The notes under the pieces: model-generated
What the model was told of the DNA's origin: nothing
The model's input: the letters and a program-made list of their open reading frames with translations, nothing else
Database searches by the model: none
Assembly (NCBI GenBank): GCA_025024175.1
Contig: QCXZ01000001.1
Span: forward strand, 17,484,001-17,548,000
Reading direction: 5' to 3'
Source: Rhyzopertha dominica
Lineage: Eukaryota > Arthropoda > Insecta > Coleoptera > Bostrichidae
DNA length: 64,000 nt
Program-made: the position numbers and the translations under genes
Part shown: positions 60,601-64,000 of the stretch, one piece after another
How the letters are laid out: the number at the start of each line of letters is the position of its first letter
How positions within the stretch are numbered: position 1 is the first letter of the stretch

Positions 60601-61464
60601 ATGGATATATTCAACTACTTAAAGAGCAGAGAGGTACTCATCACCTGTTTTTCTTTGTTAATTGGTGTTTTGCAATGTGATTAATTTTTAGCCCCTCTTT
60701 GCTGCAAAAGACTACATGGACCGTCAGGTTTGCCTTACAAAATGGATGCGTTCTTTGCTTGTTGACTGGATGGTGGAAATACAGGAAAGCTTTGAGCTTA
60801 ATCACGAAACATTATATCTAGGAGTAAAATTAGTGGACTTGTATCTTAGTAAAATGTCGGTAAATAAAGAAATATTGCAATTAGTGGGTGCAGCGGCTAT
60901 GTTTGTTGCCTGTAAATATGATGAGCGGATACCTCCATACCTAGATGACTTCCTCTATATCTGTGATGGAGCTTACACTAGAAAAGAGCTGATACGGATG
61001 GAAATCAACCTTTTAAAAGTTTGCGACTTCAACCTTGGTATACCTATCAGTTACAGATTTCTAAGGAGATATGCTAGAGTAAGGTTTGATTTACTGTATT
61101 TTTGTAATTACTCATCTCTCCCTTGCAGTGTGCTAAGCTCACCATGCCCATCCTTACACTTGCGAGGTTCATTTTGGAGTATTCCTTGATGGACTATGCT
61201 ACAGTGACAATACCGGATTCCAAATTGGCATGTGCAGCACTCTACCTTGCCTTACGTATGAAGAACATTAGTAAATGGACACAGACCCTTGAATTTTATA
61301 CCGGCTACAGACTTGAACAGTTCATTAATGATGTTCATATTTTGAACAATGGTCTTCACACAAAACCTAAAGAACAGCTTATGACTGTTCGAAATAAGTA
61401 TTCACATAAGATATTCTTTGAAGTTGCGAAAACACCACTGCTGAGGAACGAAGAATTACAATGA
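53994..61464 (+). CDS. CycB3: G2/mitotic-specific Cyclin B3, 4 coding exons
   Basis: Cyclin B3 activates CDK1 and promotes anaphase and female meiosis in animals. Coding exons: 53994-54457, 60384-60633, 60692-61078, 61129-61464, all GT-AG and phase-consistent, total 478 residues. The N-terminus holds a destruction box RSALGDLTN (residues 52-60) inside the B3-typical [10 protein letters not shown] context and a KEN box (122-124), both APC/C signals. It is basic (nuclear targeting). A serine-rich stretch begins exon 3. The first cyclin box in exon 4 contains the signature [17 protein letters not shown] and [15 protein letters not shown]; the second cyclin box in exon 5 contains [14 protein letters not shown], and the end is [28 protein letters not shown] and the C-terminal motif are diagnostic of B3 over B1/B2/A. 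The ATG has a good context (CAAAAATGGCG). The first coding intron is 5.9 kb. Confidence 0.97.
54592..54649. repeat. (TA)n microsatellite in CycB3 intron
   Basis: An essentially pure run of TA dinucleotides about 58 bases long, just inside the first coding intron of Cyclin B3. The long Tyr/Ile reading frame over it is an artefact of the repeat. Confidence 0.95.
54650..56400. other. CycB3 intron, no gene seen
   Basis: AT-rich intron sequence. I see no coding match or clear terminal repeats here. Confidence 0.5.
56400..58620 (-). mobile_element. BEL/Pao LTR retrotransposon pol fragment, decayed
   Basis: On the strand opposite to Cyclin B3, broken frames encode, in 5' to 3' order of the element, reverse transcriptase ([15 protein letters not shown], near 58490; YMNNYLD near 58390, where the catalytic YxDD is not intact), the RT-RNase H connection (FDPLGFIA near 58060), RNase H ([18 protein letters not shown] near 57700), and an integrase core and C-terminus ([11 protein letters not shown] near 56850; [17 protein letters not shown] near 56580). 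This order and the motif set are those of BEL/Pao pol. Multiple stops and frameshifts interrupt it. I did not find LTRs or gag, so it is probably a truncated insertion. It lies within the 5.9 kb coding intron. Confidence 0.85.
58621..60383. other. Distal part of CycB3 intron, no gene seen
   Basis: AT-rich sequence between the retrotransposon fragment and coding exon 2. The open frames at 58762-59031 and 59078-59365 have no recognisable motif. Confidence 0.45.
60384..60633 (+). CDS. CycB3: CycB3 coding exon 2 (Ser-rich linker to cyclin box)
   Basis: The acceptor is TTTCTTTCAAG. It encodes a serine-rich segment, then [20 protein letters not shown] and [13 protein letters not shown], the helix preceding the first cyclin box. 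Donor GAG|GTACTC, phase 0. Confidence 0.94.
60692..61078 (+). CDS. CycB3: CycB3 coding exon 3 (first cyclin box)
   Basis: 129 codons, phase 0 at both ends, acceptor ATTTTTAG, donor AGA|GTAAGG. It contains [40 protein letters not shown] and [10 protein letters not shown], the whole N-terminal cyclin fold and the CDK-binding face. Confidence 0.97.
61129..61464 (+). CDS. CycB3: CycB3 coding exon 4 (second cyclin box, stop)
   Basis: The acceptor is CTCCCTTGCAG. It encodes [20 protein letters not shown] through [18 protein letters not shown] and stops at TGA (61462-61464). The second fold is complete and of normal length. Confidence 0.96.
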   Translation, partial: CAKLTMPILTLARFILEYSLMDYATVTIPDSKLACAALYLALRMKNISKWTQTLEFYTGYRLEQFINDVHILNNGLHTKPKEQLMTVRNKYSHKIFFEVAKTPLLRNEELQ

Positions 61465-61810
61465 ATTAGGATAGAATTGTTTTCAGGGGATGCCTTTGTT
61501 ATCTTTTACATATTTTTATTGACCAGGGATATGTACAGAGACATGTTCGAATATGTTTTTAATGCTATACCGATGGAGATATTCCTAATGCATTTTACTC
61601 ATTTTTTATCACATTTTATCAAAGTCAGATCNGATGAATGGGTAAAAGTTTTAATATACTAGTATAATATAATTTTAAATTTTATTATGGTATTGCTATA
61701 CACTGCCACATGATTTGTAAATATACAATTACAAAAACTGTGACTGAAATTCATTTTTTGGGTGAAGATATGACGATTGGTGAGATTTCCGATAATGTAC
61801 AGTTTTGCAA

Positions 61811-61816
61811 AATAAA
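61811..61816 (+). terminator. CycB3: Candidate CycB3 polyadenylation signal AATAAA
   Basis: An AATAAA about 350 bases after the stop codon, followed by a T-rich stretch (ATAATTTTCTTTGTTACT). It is the first well-placed signal, but such hexamers are common in AT-rich DNA. Confidence 0.4.
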
Positions 61817-64000
61817 GTGAAATGACTGAATAATTTTCTTTGTTACTCCTAACACCTGTTTACACATAAAATAAAACATTGCAGATGTGATAATACCGTT
61901 CCAGCATTAGATACACCTACTTCATTTCAAGATTATTTAATAGTATGAAAATATACTTTAAAATGTTTTAGTTTCAGGAAGCAGGCAAAACTACAAACTT
62001 ATATGGGATTTTACTTTATTATTTAAGCTAAAAATATTTCAACTAATGATTTAGTAATTATTGCAAACTAAATTCTCAGAGCAAGCTCGTACAAGTTGTC
62101 CAATGAAACATGATGTAAAATTTCAAGTCTAGAAAGGGGTTCCCAGCGTTTTTCAAGCCACATACCTCCAAAAAAGCACTTCAGTTTTATTAAACTATTA
62201 TTTTGAAAATTAAAATTTAATTACGAATAGGTAATATAAATGAAAAAAAATTTTATTATAATGTATATATTAATCGGACATGAATTTGGTTATGAAGTTT
62301 CTCAAATACAGCCATAAATCATCCTCAGCATATGCTTGCTTCTATACTTATTCTTCAGGTAAGTTACACTTGTAAACCAATTTTCGTATTGTGGTACACC
62401 CCACAAAGGGTGATGTGTGTGCTTGCTGTTTTACAGATAGTTTTCAGTTTTAAATCATTACTCTTGTGTATAGATATTTTTGAAAATGGTTCACTTTCAG
62501 TTATACCAGAAACACATACCAACTTCCTTATTTTAAATAGAACGCCCCGTATATTTTTACATTGTTGAATTCTAAGGTCATTTTGTATAACGCACCATAT
62601 CTCTAAAATGTACAGTTTTTGAGAAAATAAGCGCTAAAGCAAAAAATCGTCGTTTGCAGTGCTCTCTGCCATTTTAAATATCTTCCAAAATAAGACACCT
62701 AGAAAACTGTGGTTTGCGTGCCGCGTAAGTTAAGAAAATAGCCTATCATTTACGTCTTCAAGCAGATTTATTACTTTTAAATTGAAATTGATACATCAGT
62801 TGCCATATGAAATATTTCAAACTGCAATAAGTCAATTTTTCTTTACAAAACTTATTGTTTGGTTTGCTTATTTAAGAGCTGCCGTGTGCAAAAGGTGCAC
62901 TAATTAGATCATCAAAGAAATATGAATTCCATAAGACAAAAACAATTTGTTAATATTTACTGAAACTAGACCAATAAACCTAAGTGAATTCCAATTCATT
63001 TCTTTTTGTTCTGAAACAATAGTATGAAAAGAAAACTTAAATTTTGTTAAGTACTTATTTAAGATATAATTTTTCTATTAAATAATTTGAAAACTTATTT
63101 TTATAAGCGATTTGTAAAATAATGCCACGTTATTTTTCAAAAGCCATAATAGGAAAGAGGTATTTTAAAAAGTCTATTAAAAAAAGAATGAAAGACAGCT
63201 AATTTATGTTGGGCATTTAAGGCCGAAAGCGCTCTGCCGACTAGTATTGAATGAAGTGGAGAGACACTGATTTTTGAATAATTTCTATTAAAGCAAAACC
63301 CCACATTGATGGATCATTTCACTGTTTTATATACATTAAATCAAATTGTGATTTAAAAAAAAACACTGTAAATAGCTAAAGGGAGTGAATTAGATAATTA
63401 TTAATATTCAATTGAGAAAAAATTATAAATAGTTCATTAAAAAACTTAAAATAATTGAAATAAATGCTGAAGTCTCTTTTATGCTGTCTGCTGGACCAAG
63501 CACTGCTGAGTCTCGATTTTAGCCTCAGGATTAGACATGCGCACAGGGTTGTGTCTTTGTTCAATTCATAAGAAAATGATGCTATTGCTTTCTTACTATG
63601 TTGAATGTAGCTTTTATGATTTTAGCTAATTACTAATTTTACGATAATGTAAAAATATGCACCAACTGTTTCAAAATAACTGAACATAATAAAGCAAAAT
63701 ATACATAAAAATAATTATTTCTTTGATTAAAATTCTGAGTTGCCAGTGCCGGATGAGTCGCCACTGTTTGTATAAATTGCCAACCTGCTAATATAAACTG
63801 GTTTGTTGGACCTGCTATAAAAGTTCCTATTCACACAGCATTGCAGGATAATATATATAGTGGAGCATGCAAATTTAAACATACAATCTTGTGACATATG
63901 CGTCATGGTGTACCTGTTACATCAATTCAAAAGTCCAACAGTGATATGCAAAAATGAACCTTTTTCTGCTTAAATAGACCCTGGCCATTCTTAGTTGAAA
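61817..64000. other. Downstream of CycB3, no gene seen
   Basis: AT-rich intergenic DNA. Near 62540-62560 the phrase AACGCCCCGTATATTTT resembles the terminal motif of mariner-type repeats in the window, but I could not pair it with a second end. Confidence 0.4.

Overview
The window is AT-rich animal nuclear DNA. The protein matches, the 50-60 bp GT-AG introns and the repeat families point to an insect, and the cyclin and peroxin sequences fit a beetle best. The insect call is well supported; the beetle call is inference. Scattered single N bases show a draft assembly. There are no bacterial operons or CRISPR arrays. The only tRNA-related sequence is a remnant inside a repeat.

Two genuine genes lie head to head on the right. 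On the minus strand, 53176 down to at least 37292 is Pex1, the peroxisomal AAA+ ATPase. I traced thirteen coding exons with consensus splice sites and unbroken phase, giving about 915 residues; the last exon was not found. On the plus strand, 53994-61464 is Cyclin B3, in four coding exons and 478 residues, with a D-box, a KEN box and both cyclin folds. The two start codons are 817 bp apart. Several long introns are landing sites for mobile elements: a hAT element, THAP and Tc1/mariner remnants and a tandem repeat in Pex1, and an antisense BEL/Pao pol fragment plus a (TA)n tract in Cyclin B3.

The left 37 kb contains no gene that I can support. It is a graveyard of non-autonomous DNA transposons and foldback elements: a TA-type MITE (272-445), a foldback with transposase remnants (about 1640-2735), two copies of an unclassified repeat (4348-5055 and 5872-6372), a hAT BED-finger remnant with a GGTCTC array (6398-6985), a three-level nested stack (8492-10555), mariner relics (about 14568-15195 and 20471-21886), a MITE nested in the second of these, a palindrome within a palindrome with a clean duplication (25753-26600), an inverted repeat with 148 bp arms that are identical (29993-30370), a Penelope-type remnant (31300-31800) and a three-module repeat (34690-35590). 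A GC-rich island at 29033-29490 stands out as possible regulatory DNA.

Most of the unusual content is structural DNA: long inverted repeats that would form hairpin RNA if transcribed. The strongest items are the perfect palindrome at 29993-30370, the nested foldbacks at 25753-26600 and 8492-10555, and the GC island.
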